Shown: positions 46,746-57,113, numbered from the stretch's first letter. The stretch: DNA of 64,000 nucleotides from Aurantimonas coralicida DSM 14790 (GCF_000421645.1 NZ_ATXK01000009.1:62001-126000); one strand, 5' to 3'. Made by a program: numbers and translations. Notes: generated by a model not told the origin, from the sequence alone.

Positions 46746-47465
46746 CTAGCGGATGGAGCGCAGGAAGGTCGTCAGGTCGTCGGTGACGAAGTCGATATGC
46801 TCGCCGTCGCGGCCTTCATGTTCCCAGACGTCGCCGAAGCTCTCTTCCAGGTTGCGCGGCACGATCAGCACCGTGCGCATGCCCAACGCCTTGGGCACTT
46901 CCAGATTGCGCGCCAGATCCTCGAACATCACGGCGCGTTCCGCATCGACCCGGTGCAGGCCGAGGAACTTGTCGTAGGTCTGCGAGGCCGGCTTGGGCAC
47001 CAGTCCGGCGGCGACGAGATCGAAGATGTCCTCGAAATGGTCGAGAATGCCGAGCTGGCGCGCGGCGCGTTCGGCATGGCCGCGATCGCCATTGGTGAAG
47101 ATGAACTTGCGACCCGGCAATGCGCGGATCTCGTCGCCCAGCGCGGTGTCGGGGGCGAGCCAGGAATAGTCGATGTCGTGGACATATTGCAGGAAGGCGT
47201 CGGGATCGACGTCATGCTCCTGCATCAGGCCGCGCAGGGTCGTGCCGTAGCGCCGGTAGAAATCCTTCTGCACCACCCGCGCCTCGTCCTTCGGCAGCGT
47301 CAGGAAGTCCGAGACGAAGGCGGTCATCCGCTGGTCGATCTGCGAGAACAGGTTCGTGTGGCGCGGATACAGGGTGTTGTCGAGATCGAAGACCCACTCC
47401 GTCACATGGGCGAAATCCTGCGGGCGGGCATCGGCGGTCTGGCGGATCGGCGAGTGAGCGGTCAT
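46746..47465 (-). CDS. pyrimidine 5'-nucleotidase (HAD family)
   Basis: HAD hydrolase of 239 residues, of the SDT1/PHM8-like pyrimidine nucleotidase group. The motif I is VFDLDNTLYPRHTNLF (nucleophile Asp), motif II IFTNGDRGHAERAARQLG and motif III/IV VPKPASQTYDKFLG and AVMFEDLARNLEVP, all intact. The start ATG at 47465 was chosen since the homologous region begins soon after. It is divergent from a DMT transporter gene across 88 bases and likely salvages or discards pyrimidine nucleotides in the cytoplasm. Confidence 0.85.
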   Translation of the reverse strand: MTAHSPIRQTADARPQDFAHVTEWVFDLDNTLYPRHTNLFSQIDQRMTAFVSDFLTLPKDEARVVQKDFYRRYGTTLRGLMQEHDVDPDAFLQYVHDIDYSWLAPDTALGDEIRALPGRKFIFTNGDRGHAERAARQLGILDHFEDIFDLVAAGLVPKPASQTYDKFLGLHRVDAERAVMFEDLARNLEVPKALGMRTVLIVPRNLEESFGDVWEHEGRDGEHIDFVTDDLTTFLRSIR

Positions 47466-47553
47466 GGGGTCCGGAAGGTTCGAGCGTCGGGCGCCTTGCC
47501 AAGCGTCGCCGAATAGGGGAGCGAGGGCGGTAAGACAAACTGACGGATCGCCC

Positions 47554-48459
47554 GTGCCGCTCTGGATTCCGATTACCATCACCGCCGCCTTCCTGCAAAA
47601 CCTCCGCTCGTCGCTGCAGCGACAGCTGAAGGGCCGGATGGGCTCGACCGGCGCGACCTTTGCGCGCTTCGGCTTCGGCTTTCCCTTTGCCGTGCTCTAC
47701 ATCGTGGCGCTCGACCTCGTCGGAGGCGCCACCCTGCCGGGCGTGAACGCGACATTTCTCATTGCCGTTGCGGCCGGCGGTATTGCCCAGATCCTCGCGA
47801 CTTTCCTGCTGGTCTATCTGTTCGGCTTCCGCAATTTCATGGTCGGCACGGCCTATTCCAAGACCGAGCCGGTGCAGGCGGCGATCTTCGGCCTGATCAT
47901 CCTCGGCGAGACGATCTCCTGGCTCGCCTTTGGCGCCATCCTGGCGGGCGCCTTCGGCGTCGGGCTGATCTCGATCGCCGGGCGCAAGGGCGGCACCAGC
48001 CTGCGCCGGGCGCTCTTCTCGCGCGAGGCGGGGATCGGCATCGCCTCGGGCGCCTTCTTCGGCATCTCGGCCGTCTGCTTCCGCGGCGCGTCGCTGTCGC
48101 TGGAGGAGGGCGGCGTGCTCGCCCGGGCGGCGACGACGCTGGTCTGGGCGACTGGCATCCAGACCGCCGTGATGCTCGTCTGGATGGCGCTGAAGGACCG
48201 GGCCGAACTCGTCGCCGTCGCCAAGGCCTGGCGGCCGGCGCTGCTGGTCGGGCTCGTCGGCGTCTCGGCCTCGGCCTGCTGGTTCACCGCCATGACGCTG
48301 GAAAAGGTCGCCTATGTCCGCGCGCTCGGCCAGATCGAACTGATCTTCACCTTCGCCTCGTCGGTGTTCTGGTTCCGCGAGAAGATCGCCCGGCTGGAGC
48401 TGGCGGGTTGCCTGCTGATCGTCGCCGGCATCCTGACACTGCTGGGCACGGCCACCTGA
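47554..48459 (+). CDS. EamA/DMT family transporter
   Basis: Membrane transporter of 301 residues with about ten hydrophobic segments and two repeated EamA halves (for example NFMVGTAYSKTEPVQAAIFGLIILGE and ALGQIELIFTFASSVFWFREKI). The likely start is GTG 47554, giving VPLWIPITITAAFLQNLRS; an in-frame ATG at 47464 would overlap the opposing nucleotidase gene start. The substrate is not deducible. It is followed by an MFS transporter gene 120 bases downstream, perhaps on its own promoter. Confidence 0.83.
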   Translation: MPLWIPITITAAFLQNLRSSLQRQLKGRMGSTGATFARFGFGFPFAVLYIVALDLVGGATLPGVNATFLIAVAAGGIAQILATFLLVYLFGFRNFMVGTAYSKTEPVQAAIFGLIILGETISWLAFGAILAGAFGVGLISIAGRKGGTSLRRALFSREAGIGIASGAFFGISAVCFRGASLSLEEGGVLARAATTLVWATGIQTAVMLVWMALKDRAELVAVAKAWRPALLVGLVGVSASACWFTAMTLEKVAYVRALGQIELIFTFASSVFWFREKIARLELAGCLLIVAGILTLLGTAT

Positions 48460-48579
48460 CAGCGCGTTCGCACCAGGCCAGCGCCACGGCAGTTCAAGTC
48501 GCAGCGAAGCAAACCGGGGCGGCCGCAAGGGAACCGTGACGGGGCCACGATCTTTTCCTCGCCGGATCGGAGCGAGGTC

Positions 48580-49794
48580 ATGACGCCATTCATCAAGCTT
48601 TCCGCGGCAGGCTTCGCGGCGACCGCCATCACCTTCGGGCCCGCCCGCATGGGGTTCGGCCTGTTCCTGGCCGAGTTCAAGTCGACCTTCTCCCTGTCGA
48701 CCGGCATCGCCGGCGTGATCTCCGGGATCGGCTTCTTCGGCTTCTTCCTGGGGCTGTTGATCAGCTACGCGATGACCGCACGATCCGGGCCGCGCATGCC
48801 GGTGGTGTCCGGCCTGTTCGCAGCGTTGGTCGGCATGGCGATCGTGGCGGCGGCGCCGAATGCCTGGGTGCTGGCCGCCGGCGTGTTCCTCGCCACCTCC
48901 AGCGCCGGCTTCTCCTGGGCGCCGTTCAACAACGCCGTCCATCGTCTGGTCGACGAGGCCCGGCGTCCGGCGACGCTCTCCATGGTCAGCACCGGAACCA
49001 GCCTCGGCGTTGCGGCTGCCGGCGCGACGGCCCTGATGGTCAGCTATGGCGAATCGTCCTGGCGCTACGGCTGGGCCGGCTTCGCGGTCGTGGCGGCACT
49101 GGCGCTGGCCGGCAATATCGGGGCGCTGCGCGAGCTGGCCGGCGATCCCGGGCCCCCGGGGAAAGGAAGCTGGAAATCGCTGATCGCCGAGCCGGCGCGG
49201 CCGCTCCTGTGGATCGCCCTGTCCTTCGGCATCACCACGACGATCTACATCTCCTTCGCCGCCGACCGGATCCAGCAGGCCGGCGGACTGCCCGGCATTC
49301 CGGAAGGCGCCGCGCCGGCCATCGTCTTCCTGTCCTATGGCATTTTCGGCCTCATCGGCCTGACGACCGGGCAGGTCAAGACGCTGATCGGGCTGCCCTG
49401 GCTCCTGCGGCTTCTGCATGTCGCCGCGGCCGCCGCGCTGGCGCTGATCGCGCTGGCTCCGAATTCCTGGGCCGGCGTCGTCGTCTCGGCCGGGCTGCAG
49501 GGCGCCTATGTGATGATGATGAGCGCGGTGATGGCGTTCTGGTCGGAGGAACTGTTTCCCTCCATGCCGTCGCTGAGCTTCACCGAGGCCCTGCTGGCGG
49601 TTGCCGTTGGCAGCGTCGTCGGTCCGCTCGTCGCCGGTTTCGCCTCGAGCGCCTTCGGCCCGGAAGCGATGTTCCTCGGCGCCGCCGGCATCGCCGCGGT
49701 CACCGCAGCGAGCATCCTGCCGCGGATGATCCGCGAACGCTGGCCACGCGAGGCCAGCACTGGCGGCGCGGCCATGCGCCGTCGCAGCCCCTAG
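48580..49794 (+). CDS. MFS transporter
   Basis: Major facilitator family protein of 404 residues with about 12 membrane segments. The N-terminal half starts [21 protein letters not shown], and loop 2-3 carries [17 protein letters not shown]. The pattern [23 protein letters not shown] is shared by a group of YbfB/YjiJ-like MFS proteins whose substrates are unknown. It overlaps the end of the converging argB gene by 4 bases. Confidence 0.85.
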   Translation: MTPFIKLSAAGFAATAITFGPARMGFGLFLAEFKSTFSLSTGIAGVISGIGFFGFFLGLLISYAMTARSGPRMPVVSGLFAALVGMAIVAAAPNAWVLAAGVFLATSSAGFSWAPFNNAVHRLVDEARRPATLSMVSTGTSLGVAAAGATALMVSYGESSWRYGWAGFAVVAALALAGNIGALRELAGDPGPPGKGSWKSLIAEPARPLLWIALSFGITTTIYISFAADRIQQAGGLPGIPEGAAPAIVFLSYGIFGLIGLTTGQVKTLIGLPWLLRLLHVAAAAALALIALAPNSWAGVVVSAGLQGAYVMMMSAVMAFWSEELFPSMPSLSFTEALLAVAVGSVVGPLVAGFASSAFGPEAMFLGAAGIAAVTAASILPRMIRERWPREASTGGAAMRRRSP

Positions 49795-50693
49795 GGGACG
49801 ATCAGCGTGCCGGCGCCGTGCTCGGTCAGGAGTTCCAGCAGCACCGCGTGGCGCTTCTTGCCGTTGAGGATCACGACGCCCTCGACGCCGTTCTCGATGG
49901 CCTCGATGCAGGTCTCGACCTTGGGGATCATGCCGCCGGAGATCGTGCCGTCGCGGATCAGGGTGCGGGCCTCGGCGACCGAGAGCTCCTTGATCAGCTC
50001 GCCGGACTTGTCGAGGACGCCCGGCACGTCGGTCAGGAACAGGAGGCGCGAGGCTTCCAGCGCACCGGCGATGGCGCCGGCGAAGGTATCGGCATTGATG
50101 TTGTAGGTGGCGCCGTCGCGGCCCGGCGCGACCGGGGCGATGACCGGGATCATCTCGGAGCGGGCGAGAAGGTCGAGCAGGGTGCGGTCAACCTCGACCG
50201 GTTCGCCGACGAAGCCGAGATCGAGCACCCGCTCGATGTTGGAATCGGGATCGACGACCGTCTTGCGCGCCTTCTCGGCGAAGACCATATTGCCGTCCTT
50301 GCCGCACAGGCCGATGGCCCATTCGCCCTCGGCATTGATCAGCGCGACGATTTCCTTGTTGATCGAACCGGCAAGGACCATCTCGACGATCTTCACCGTC
50401 TCCTCGTCGGTGACCCTGAGGCCGCCCTCGAAGCGCGATTCGATGCCCATCTGGGACAGCATGCGGCCGATCTGCGGGCCGCCGCCATGCACGACGATCG
50501 GATTGACGCCGGACTGCTTGAGCAGGGCGATGTCGCGGGCGAAGGCCTGGCCGAGATCGGCATTGCCCATGGCGTGGCCGCCATATTTCACCACGACGGT
50601 CTTGTTCTCGTAGGCCTGCATGAACGGCAGCGCCTCGGCGAGGAGGCGGGCCTGGGTCTCGCCGGTGTCCGGCTGCGGATCGGAATGGTTCAT
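49791..50693 (-). CDS. argB: acetylglutamate kinase
   Basis: ArgB phosphorylates N-acetylglutamate in arginine synthesis. The 300-residue protein has the N-terminal [31 protein letters not shown] and the later [11 protein letters not shown] region, as in arginine-inhibited hexameric kinases; the N-terminal extension of about 25 residues fits that type. It is transcribed alone and diverges from the histidine-phosphatase gene across 222 bases, in which I saw no clear operator. Confidence 0.95.
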   Translation of the reverse strand: MNHSDPQPDTGETQARLLAEALPFMQAYENKTVVVKYGGHAMGNADLGQAFARDIALLKQSGVNPIVVHGGGPQIGRMLSQMGIESRFEGGLRVTDEETVKIVEMVLAGSINKEIVALINAEGEWAIGLCGKDGNMVFAEKARKTVVDPDSNIERVLDLGFVGEPVEVDRTLLDLLARSEMIPVIAPVAPGRDGATYNINADTFAGAIAGALEASRLLFLTDVPGVLDKSGELIKELSVAEARTLIRDGTISGGMIPKVETCIEAIENGVEGVVILNGKKRHAVLLELLTEHGAGTLIVP

Positions 50694-50915
50694 GGGCGGT
50701 CTCCGGACCCCGTGCTGATGCGTCGCGGGCGGCTTCTAGCCGGAATTGGCGACAAGAGAAACTGCCGGGCGGCACAGAAATGGCGCTCACTCGTCCATAT
50801 CGGGCGCTGCGTCATGTCGTCCGCCTCACGCGATCGTGGGGCGCTGCGGCCTGTCGGATCCGGCCCGATGCCCGAAATTCCGCGCGTTCGCCAACCGACC
50901 GGAGTGCCGCCCGCC

Positions 50916-51485
50916 ATGCGAAATGCCGTGACCGCCTGCCTTGTCTCCCTGCTCCTTCTTCTTGGCGCCGCCGCGAGCGCGTCGGCACAGGAGGAGTTCG
51001 ATGCGGCGCGGGCCGCGGACACCCACATCCTCATGCGCCATGCGATTGCGCCGGGCACGGGCGATCCAGCCGGTTTCACGCTCGGCGACTGTTCGACCCA
51101 GCGCAATCTGTCAGAGGAGGGGCGGGCGCAGGCGCGGCGCATCGGCGACCGCCTGCGCGAGGCCGGCGTCGCCATCGGCATGGTTCTCGCGAGCCAATGG
51201 TGCCGGTCCAGCGAAACCGCCGAGCTTTTGGGTTTCGGTCCGGTGACGGCCGCGCCGGAGCTCAATTCCTTCTTCGCCGACCGCGGCAAGGGCGCGGCGC
51301 AGACGGATACGTTGAAGGCGCGGCTCGCAGAACTCGATGCGGCCGGCCGGAAGGCGGCGCTGGTCAGCCATCAGGTCAACATCACCGCGCTGACCGGCAT
51401 TTATCCGGCCTCCGGGGAGATCGTGGTGATCGCCCTCGGCGAAGACGGCAATGTCACCGTCGAGGGGCGTATCCGCACCGACTGA
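50916..51485 (+). CDS. exported histidine phosphatase family protein
   Basis: Protein of 189 residues with a signal peptide (MRNAVTACLVSLLLLLGAAASASAQ) and a phosphoglycerate-mutase-like fold. The catalytic LMRHAIAPG carries the RH motif, and ALVSHQVNITALTG supplies the second His. Relatives act as periplasmic phosphatases with unknown substrate. The start ATG at 50916 was chosen because the signal peptide begins there; GGAG is 12 bases upstream, which is distant. Confidence 0.84.
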   Translation: MRNAVTACLVSLLLLLGAAASASAQEEFDAARAADTHILMRHAIAPGTGDPAGFTLGDCSTQRNLSEEGRAQARRIGDRLREAGVAIGMVLASQWCRSSETAELLGFGPVTAAPELNSFFADRGKGAAQTDTLKARLAELDAAGRKAALVSHQVNITALTGIYPASGEIVVIALGEDGNVTVEGRIRTD

Positions 51486-51495
51486 CCGGCGCGGC

Positions 51496-53400
51496 TCAGT
51501 CGCCCGAGACGGCGCGGCGGATGTCGTCGAGGGCGGTCGCGTCCTCGATGGTCGCGGGGGTCTCGTAATCGTCCCGGTCGACGATCGCCTTCATGGTGCG
51601 CCGCAAGACCTTGCCGGAGCGGGTCTTGGGCAGCTTGTCGACCACGAGCACGCGCTTGAAGGCGGCGACCGGCCCGATGCGTTCGCGCACCAGCGTGATC
51701 AGCTCCGCCTCAATCTGCCCGCGATCCAGCTGGCTGGTGTTCTTCAGGACGACGAAGCCACAGGGCAACTCGCCCTTCAGCGCGTCGCGCATGCCGATGA
51801 CGGCGCATTCGGCCACCGCCGGATGGCCGGCTACGGCCTCTTCCATCTCGCCCGTCGACAGGCGGTGGCCGGCGACGTTGATCACGTCGTCGGTGCGGCC
51901 CATGACGTAGACATAGCCCTCCTCGTCGATGAAGCCGGCATCGGAGGTGGAGTAATAGCCGGGAAAGGCCGTCAGATAGGCGTCCCTGAAGCGATCGTCG
52001 GCGTTCCAGAGGGTCGGCAGGGCGCCCGGCGGCAGCGGCAGCTTGATGGCGATGGCGCCCATCTCGTTGGGCGGCGCCTGTTCGCCCATGGCATTCAGCA
52101 CCTGCACGTCGAAGCCGGGCATGGCGACGCCGGGGCTGCCGCGCTTGATCGGCAGGAGGCCGAGCCCGAGGGGATTGGCGGCGATCGGCCAGCCGGATTC
52201 GGTCTGCCACCAATGGTCGATGACGGGCCGCTGCAGGGCCTTTTCCGCCCAGATCAGGGTTTCCGGATCGGCGCGCTCGCCGGCTAGAAACAGTGCCTCG
52301 AATTGCGACAGATCGTAGTCGCCGGGCAGCTTGCCGTCGGGGTCCTCCTTGCGGATGCCGCGGATCGCCGTCGGGGCGGTGAACAGCACCTTGACCCCAT
52401 GTTCGGCGGCCACGCGCCAGAAGGTGCCGGCGTCGGGCGTACCGATGGGCTTGCCCTCGAACAGGACCGTGGTGCAGCCGCGCAGGAGCGGCGCGTAGAC
52501 GATGTAGGAATGGCCGACGACCCAGCCGACGTCGGAGGCGCAGAAGAACACCTCGCCCTGGTCGGTGCCGAAGATCGCCTGCATCGACCAGTGCAGCACC
52601 ACCATGTGGCCGCCAGTGTCGCGCACGACGCCCTTCGGCTTGCCGGTCGTGCCGGAGGTGTAGAGGATGTAGAGCGGGTCGGTGGCCTTCATGGACGCGC
52701 AGGGCACCTCGCGCCCGGCGGCGATGGCGGCCATCGCATTGTGGCGCAGTTCGTCCCAGTCGTGGTCGCGGCCCTCGATCAGGTCGCAATCGAGTTCGGG
52801 ACGGCGCAGCACGATGGTGGCAGCCGGCTTGTGGGTGGCCAGTTCGATCGCCTTGTCGAGGAGAGGCTTGTATTCGACCTTGCGGGTCGGCTCGATGCCG
52901 CAGGAGGCCGACAGGATCAGGGTCGGCGCCGCGTCGTCGATGCGCGCCGCCAGCTCACGGGCGGCAAAACCGCCGAACACCACCGAATGGATCGCGCCGA
53001 TGCGGGCGCAGGCCAGCATGCCGATCATGGTTTCCGGCACCATCGGCATGTAGATGATCACCCGGTCGCCCCGGCCGACGCCGAGATCGGTGAGATTGGC
53101 GGCCAGCGCCTTCACCTCGACCAGCAATTCGCCATAGGTCAGCCGGCGCTTGCCGCCGGTGACGGGGGAATCGTGGATGATCGCGACCTGGTCGCCGCGT
53201 CCGGCCTCGACGTGACGGTCGATGGCGTTGAAACAGGTGTTGCATTCGCCGTCGGGAAACCAGCGGCCATAGACGCCGGCATCGGGGTCGAGGGCGCGGG
53301 TCGGCTTCTTCGTCCAGACCAGCTTGCCGGCCGCGTCGAGCCAGAATTTCTCCGGGTCGCTTCGGCTGGCGTCGTAGACCTCGTGATAGCGGCTGGCCAT
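51496..53400 (-). CDS. prpE: propionyl-CoA synthetase
   Basis: Acyl-CoA synthetase of 634 residues, most like PrpE. The ATP-binding motif is YTSGTTGKPKGVVRDTGGH; the -RDTGG- form fits PrpE better than acetyl-CoA synthetase (usually -LHTTGGY-). The A8 region is MGRTDDVINVAGHRLSTGEMEE, and the catalytic lysine lies in KTRSGKVLRR near the C-terminus, a lysine usually controlled by acetylation. It activates propionate (or acetate) in the cytoplasm. No prpBCD genes are near. The frame stays open far upstream, but the family start MASRYHEVYDASRSDPEKFW fixes ATG 53400. Confidence 0.9.
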   Translation of the reverse strand: MASRYHEVYDASRSDPEKFWLDAAGKLVWTKKPTRALDPDAGVYGRWFPDGECNTCFNAIDRHVEAGRGDQVAIIHDSPVTGGKRRLTYGELLVEVKALAANLTDLGVGRGDRVIIYMPMVPETMIGMLACARIGAIHSVVFGGFAARELAARIDDAAPTLILSASCGIEPTRKVEYKPLLDKAIELATHKPAATIVLRRPELDCDLIEGRDHDWDELRHNAMAAIAAGREVPCASMKATDPLYILYTSGTTGKPKGVVRDTGGHMVVLHWSMQAIFGTDQGEVFFCASDVGWVVGHSYIVYAPLLRGCTTVLFEGKPIGTPDAGTFWRVAAEHGVKVLFTAPTAIRGIRKEDPDGKLPGDYDLSQFEALFLAGERADPETLIWAEKALQRPVIDHWWQTESGWPIAANPLGLGLLPIKRGSPGVAMPGFDVQVLNAMGEQAPPNEMGAIAIKLPLPPGALPTLWNADDRFRDAYLTAFPGYYSTSDAGFIDEEGYVYVMGRTDDVINVAGHRLSTGEMEEAVAGHPAVAECAVIGMRDALKGELPCGFVVLKNTSQLDRGQIEAELITLVRERIGPVAAFKRVLVVDKLPKTRSGKVLRRTMKAIVDRDDYETPATIEDATALDDIRRAVSGD

Positions 53401-53588
53401 GGTCGTTCCTCCCCGTTGCGCCTCGTGCTGGTGCGCTGCCGCTGCACCGGATTCCGCGATCTCCCCGCCGCGCCTGACGACAGGCACGGCGCCGCAAGAG
53501 GGTAACCTAACGACGGGTGAGGGGAAGGGACATTCGCCTTTCGGCGCGGACGCCAGCGGCCATCCGGGCTTGGCGCAGGGCCCGCCGT

Positions 53589-54398
53589 TCAGGATCGTCC
53601 GGTGCGGGCGCCCTGCGGACTGGTGGGCAGGAAGGTTGCTGCAAGGCCACGCGGGACGGCTGCGGTCTCGGCCGGCCTGATCGCCGGCAGGGGATCGGTG
53701 ACGGCGTTGTCGCGCGGGTGGCGCGCCGGCAGCAGCAGGATTACCAGCCCGACCATCGTCGCAGCGGCCAGCAGCAGCGCGTCGCCCGGCGTTTCGAGGA
53801 GCCATAGGGTCATGGCGCTTGCCGCCAGCCACAGCAGCGGCAGCGCGGCGAGCGACAGGGCCAGCCGGCGATGCGGGATGGTGACGGCGAGAAGGCCGAT
53901 GGCGACGAGGGCCGTGGGGTCCGGAGCCAGGGCGAACCATTCGAGGCCGTTCGCCGCACGGCCGAACAGCCAGCCGGCCAGCGGATGGACGAAAAGACCG
54001 TAGAGAGCAAAGGCCGTTCCCGCCAGGAGCCGGGGCGTCGAAACAGAGATGCGCGGCTGAGCGTACCGGCCGAGGACGACGGACGCCACGAGAAGCAGCG
54101 CAGCCTCGGCAACGAAGGTCCAGCCCGAATAGATCGCGGCCCAGTTGATCGTCGCATAGACGCCGAAGAAGAACAGCCAGGCCGACGTCGCGAAGGCCGC
54201 CGCAAGCAGGGCCGCGCTGGCCGGTGAAGCCCAGCGATGCCGTGCGGCCCCGAGCCCGAGGCAGGCCAGCGCTGCCGCGATGCCGACAACCGGAAGCGGC
54301 CAGGCGCGTGCGTTGATCTGGGCGAACAGATCCCGGTAGATCGCCGCGTCGAACAGGAGGAAGTCCTGCAGGCTGTAGGTGGACAGATCGGCCAGCAT
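53589..54398 (-). CDS. predicted membrane protein (possibly DUF6064)
   Basis: Protein of 269 residues with seven or so hydrophobic segments. The start MLADLSTYSLQDFLLFDAAIYRDLFAQ and the segment FFFGVYATINWAAIYSGWTFVAEAALLL resemble the DUF6064 family, but I hold this loosely. The last 45 residues are Pro/Arg-rich and hydrophilic. It begins 9 bases after the frameshifted aldo/keto reductase, so both are in one transcript. Function unknown. Confidence 0.72.
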   Translation of the reverse strand: MLADLSTYSLQDFLLFDAAIYRDLFAQINARAWPLPVVGIAAALACLGLGAARHRWASPASAALLAAAFATSAWLFFFGVYATINWAAIYSGWTFVAEAALLLVASVVLGRYAQPRISVSTPRLLAGTAFALYGLFVHPLAGWLFGRAANGLEWFALAPDPTALVAIGLLAVTIPHRRLALSLAALPLLWLAASAMTLWLLETPGDALLLAAATMVGLVILLLPARHPRDNAVTDPLPAIRPAETAAVPRGLAATFLPTSPQGARTGRS

Positions 54399-54407
54399 GA
54401 CAGCGGT

Positions 54408-55351
54408 CTAGAGATTGTCGAAGGCGAGCGCCATCTGCCGGCGCTGCGACGCATCGGGCATCGGTCCCGTCGCGGCGGCCATGTTCTCGCGCAGATGGTC
54501 GACGCGGCGGGTTGCCGGGATCGCGACGGTCAGCGCCGGATGCGAGACGATGTATTTCAACAGGAATTGCGGCCAGGTTTCCGCACCGATCTCGGCAGCG
54601 ACGGCCGGCAGCGGCTGACCGGCAATCGCGTCGATCAGCGCCCCGCGCCGAAATGGCCTGTTGGCGATCACTGCGATGCCGCGTTCGGCGGCCAGCGGCA
54701 GCAGCCGCTCTTCGGGCTCCCTGTCGGCCAGATTGTAGGTGAGCTGGACGAAGTCGATCGGCCGGCTTTCCATGATTGCCGCGACCTCCGCGTGGCGGCG
54801 GCCATGGGAGGTGGTGATGCCGATATGGCCGATGCGCCCCTCCGCCTTCATCGCAGCCAGCGTGTCGAGATGCCCCTCCCAGCCGACGAGATTGTGCACC
54901 TGCATCAGGGCGAGGCGCGGAACGCCCCACAGGCGCTCGGTCTCGGCGATCTGCGCAGGGCCGTCGGAGGGCGAGCCCGTCCAGACCTTGTCGGCGGCAA
55001 ACAGGGTGTCGGGAATGCCGAGCTGGCGAGGCCGTGGCCGATGGTTGCCTGGGACGAGCCGTACATGGGCGAGGAATCGATCATGCCGCCGCCGGCCTCG
55101 AAGAAGGCCTGCATGACGGCCGTTCGCTCGGCCAGCGCATCGGCATTGTCACCGACATTGAAGGTGATCCATGTGCCGAGCCCGATGACCGGAATGGCAA
55201 CGCCGCTGGACGGGACGGTCTTCGTCGTGAGGGCGCCGGACCCCGCACCTGCCGCCGGCTGCGCACCGGCGCGGGGCAGGCCGAGCGTCGCGGCGAGGCC
55301 GGTGGCGGCGGCGCCGGTCAAGATGGTCCGGCGGTCGAACAAGTGCGGCAT
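54408..55351 (-). pseudogene. Tat-exported aldo/keto reductase, broken by a single-base frameshift
   Basis: Reads as an aldo/keto reductase of about 314 residues once one base is added near 55023-55024. The first part has GGAGG 5 bases before ATG 55351, a Tat-like signal ([20 protein letters not shown]) and the active-site Asp and Tyr in MIDSSPMYGSSQATIGHGLA. The frame then shifts; the second part continues with GIPDTLFAADKVWTGSPSDG (catalytic Lys), LMQVHNLVGW (catalytic His) and a normal end ...AFDNL. The shift separates Tyr from Lys and His, so neither piece can be active alone. Both halves otherwise look undecayed, so this is either a recent mutation or a sequencing error. Confidence 0.85.
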
Positions 55352-55492
55352 GGGATCCTCCGGTCTGGGCATGTCGAGGTGCAACCCGAGGAGAGCACGG
55401 AGGTTGCGACGACGCGACCCAGTGCCGCTCACGATTGTCTCAGATGACCGTCAACGGCCCGGCCAGACGGTCAGAAAGCACTCGCGGCGAAT

Positions 55493-55514
55493 TTTTGAGG
55501 TGCGTACTTCAAAA
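55493..55514. promoter_or_regulatory. near-palindrome in the region between the reductase and xylA
   Basis: TTTTGAGGTGC (55493-55503) is mirrored by GTACTTCAAAA (55504-55514) with two mismatches, a likely regulator-binding site. A second inverted repeat (GACCGTC/GACGGTC, 55446-55472) lies nearer the reductase. The 407-base gap 55352-55758 serves two divergent transcripts. A short frame at 55435-55707 has no homology and I do not call it. Confidence 0.4.
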
Positions 55515-55758
55515 CGCGGCGAGCCTGCGCGATACTGGGCGGGAAGACGCGGCGTGGGGCTCGCTCAACTACTCCGCGCCGATCCGGGAGGATGCCATGA
55601 TGACGGAAGAAGCCGCGCGCGCGGCGCGCGATGCGCTCGGCGAAAGCCGGGCGTTCGGGCGGTTGTCGCCGCGTTCTCCCGGGCCGTCGCCATCCCTTCG
55701 CACCTGACACCACCGCCATTTCCGTGGGCGCAAAGCCCGACCTTCAGGAAGCTGTCCC

Positions 55759-57072
55759 ATGTCCAACACCTCCTTCTTCGATCTCTCGACGCCGGTCGCC
55801 TTTGCCGGCGAACAATCGACCGACCCGCTCGCCTTCCGCTTCTACGACAAGGACCGGCAGGTGATGGGCAAGCGGATGGAAGACCATCTGCGCTTTGCCG
55901 CCTGCTACTGGCATTCCTTCACCTGGCCGGGCGGCGATCCCTTCGGTGGTGAGACCTTCCTGCGGCCCTGGATGCATGGCGACGATCCGCTGGCGCTGGC
56001 CCGCCAGAAGGCCGATGTCGCCTTCGAGATGTTCCGGCTGCTCGACGTGCCGTTCTTCACCTTCCACGACGTGGATGTGGCGCCGGAAGGCACGTCGCTG
56101 CAGGAATCCAACGACAATCTGAAGGCGATCACCGACATCTTCGCCCAGAAGATGGAGAGCCAGAAGGTGCGCCTCCTCTGGGGCACCGCCAATCTCTTCT
56201 CCAACCGGCGCTACATGGCCGGCGCGGCCACCAATCCCGATCCCGACGTCTTCGCCTATGCGGCGGGGCAGGTGAAGGCGGCGCTCGACGCCACCCATCG
56301 CCTCGGCGGGGCGAACTATGTCTGCTGGGGCGGGCGCGAGGGCTACGAGACCCTGCTCAATACCGACATGAAGCGCGAACTCGACCAGCTCGGCCGGTTC
56401 TTCGCCATGCTCGTCGACTACAAGCACAAGATCGGTTTCGAGGGGCCGATCCTGATCGAGCCGAAGCCCAAGGAGCCGACCAAGCACCAGTATGATTTCG
56501 ATGCGGCGGCGGTCTTCGCCTTCCTGCAGAAATACGATCTCCTCGGCGAGGTGAAGCTCAATATCGAGCAGAACCACGCCATCCTCGCCGGTCATTCCTT
56601 CGACCACGAGGTCCGCTACGCCTATGCCAACGACCTGTTCGGCTCGCTCGACGTCAATCGCGGCGACGACCTCCTGGGCTGGGACACCGACCAGTTCGCC
56701 ATGGATGTGAAGGAACTGGCGCTGGTCTTCCACGAGATGCTGCAGCATGGCGGCTTCACCACGGGCGGGCTCAATTTCGACGCCAAGATCCGGCGCCAAT
56801 CGATCGATCCAGACGACCTGCTGATCGCCCATGTCGCCTCGATGGACGCCTGCGCCCGCGGCCTTCTGGCCGCCGAGAAGATGCTGGCCGACGGCGCGCT
56901 GACCAGGCATGTCGACGACCGCTATGCTGGCTGGGACGGCGGCGAGGGCAAGGCGGTGCTTGCCGGCGAGCGCAGCCTGGAACAGGTCGCGGCACGGGCG
57001 CTCGACCTCGACCCGCAGCCCCGCTCGGGCCGGCAGGAATATCTCGAGGGCGTGGTCAACCGCTACGTCTGA
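55759..57072 (+). CDS. xylA: xylose isomerase
   Basis: XylA converts D-xylose to D-xylulose. The 437-residue protein is the long (class II) form. Catalytic and metal residues are in place: [12 protein letters not shown] with His103, [35 protein letters not shown] with the catalytic Lys, and [23 protein letters not shown] lies about 9 bases before ATG 55759. It is followed by hicA, hicB and xylB on the same strand. Confidence 0.97.
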   Translation: MSNTSFFDLSTPVAFAGEQSTDPLAFRFYDKDRQVMGKRMEDHLRFAACYWHSFTWPGGDPFGGETFLRPWMHGDDPLALARQKADVAFEMFRLLDVPFFTFHDVDVAPEGTSLQESNDNLKAITDIFAQKMESQKVRLLWGTANLFSNRRYMAGAATNPDPDVFAYAAGQVKAALDATHRLGGANYVCWGGREGYETLLNTDMKRELDQLGRFFAMLVDYKHKIGFEGPILIEPKPKEPTKHQYDFDAAAVFAFLQKYDLLGEVKLNIEQNHAILAGHSFDHEVRYAYANDLFGSLDVNRGDDLLGWDTDQFAMDVKELALVFHEMLQHGGFTTGGLNFDAKIRRQSIDPDDLLIAHVASMDACARGLLAAEKMLADGALTRHVDDRYAGWDGGEGKAVLAGERSLEQVAARALDLDPQPRSGRQEYLEGVVNRYV

Positions 57073-57095
57073 CGGCTTGAGGATGTCGGGCAATG

Positions 57096-57113
57096 ATGTG
57101 TATTCATACACAT
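57096..57113 (+). promoter_or_regulatory. palindromic operator over the hicA start
   Basis: ATGTGTATTCATACACAT: two exact 7-base arms around TTCA, with the right arm covering the hicA start codon at 57112. HicB has a ribbon-helix-helix domain and such proteins bind palindromes, so this is probably the autoregulatory site. A weak promoter fits: TTGAGG at 57077-57082 and TATTCA at 57101-57106, 18 bases apart, which would start transcription at or near the ATG. hicA has no ribosome site, consistent with a leaderless message. Confidence 0.6.

Noticed and set aside
53401-54930. Upstream extension of the prpE frame by about 500 codons
   Set aside because: The family N-terminus begins at 53400, and the extension lies over the membrane-protein gene and part of the reductase on the same strand in another frame.
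55023-55024. Programmed frameshifting as an explanation for the split reductase
   Set aside because: No slippery heptamer or strong downstream structure at the junction; this family is not known for recoding, so mutation or sequencing error is simpler.
55435-55707. A 90-codon frame between the reductase and xylA
   Set aside because: No ribosome site, no recognisable family and composition typical of non-coding GC-rich sequence; the region is better explained as promoters and operators.
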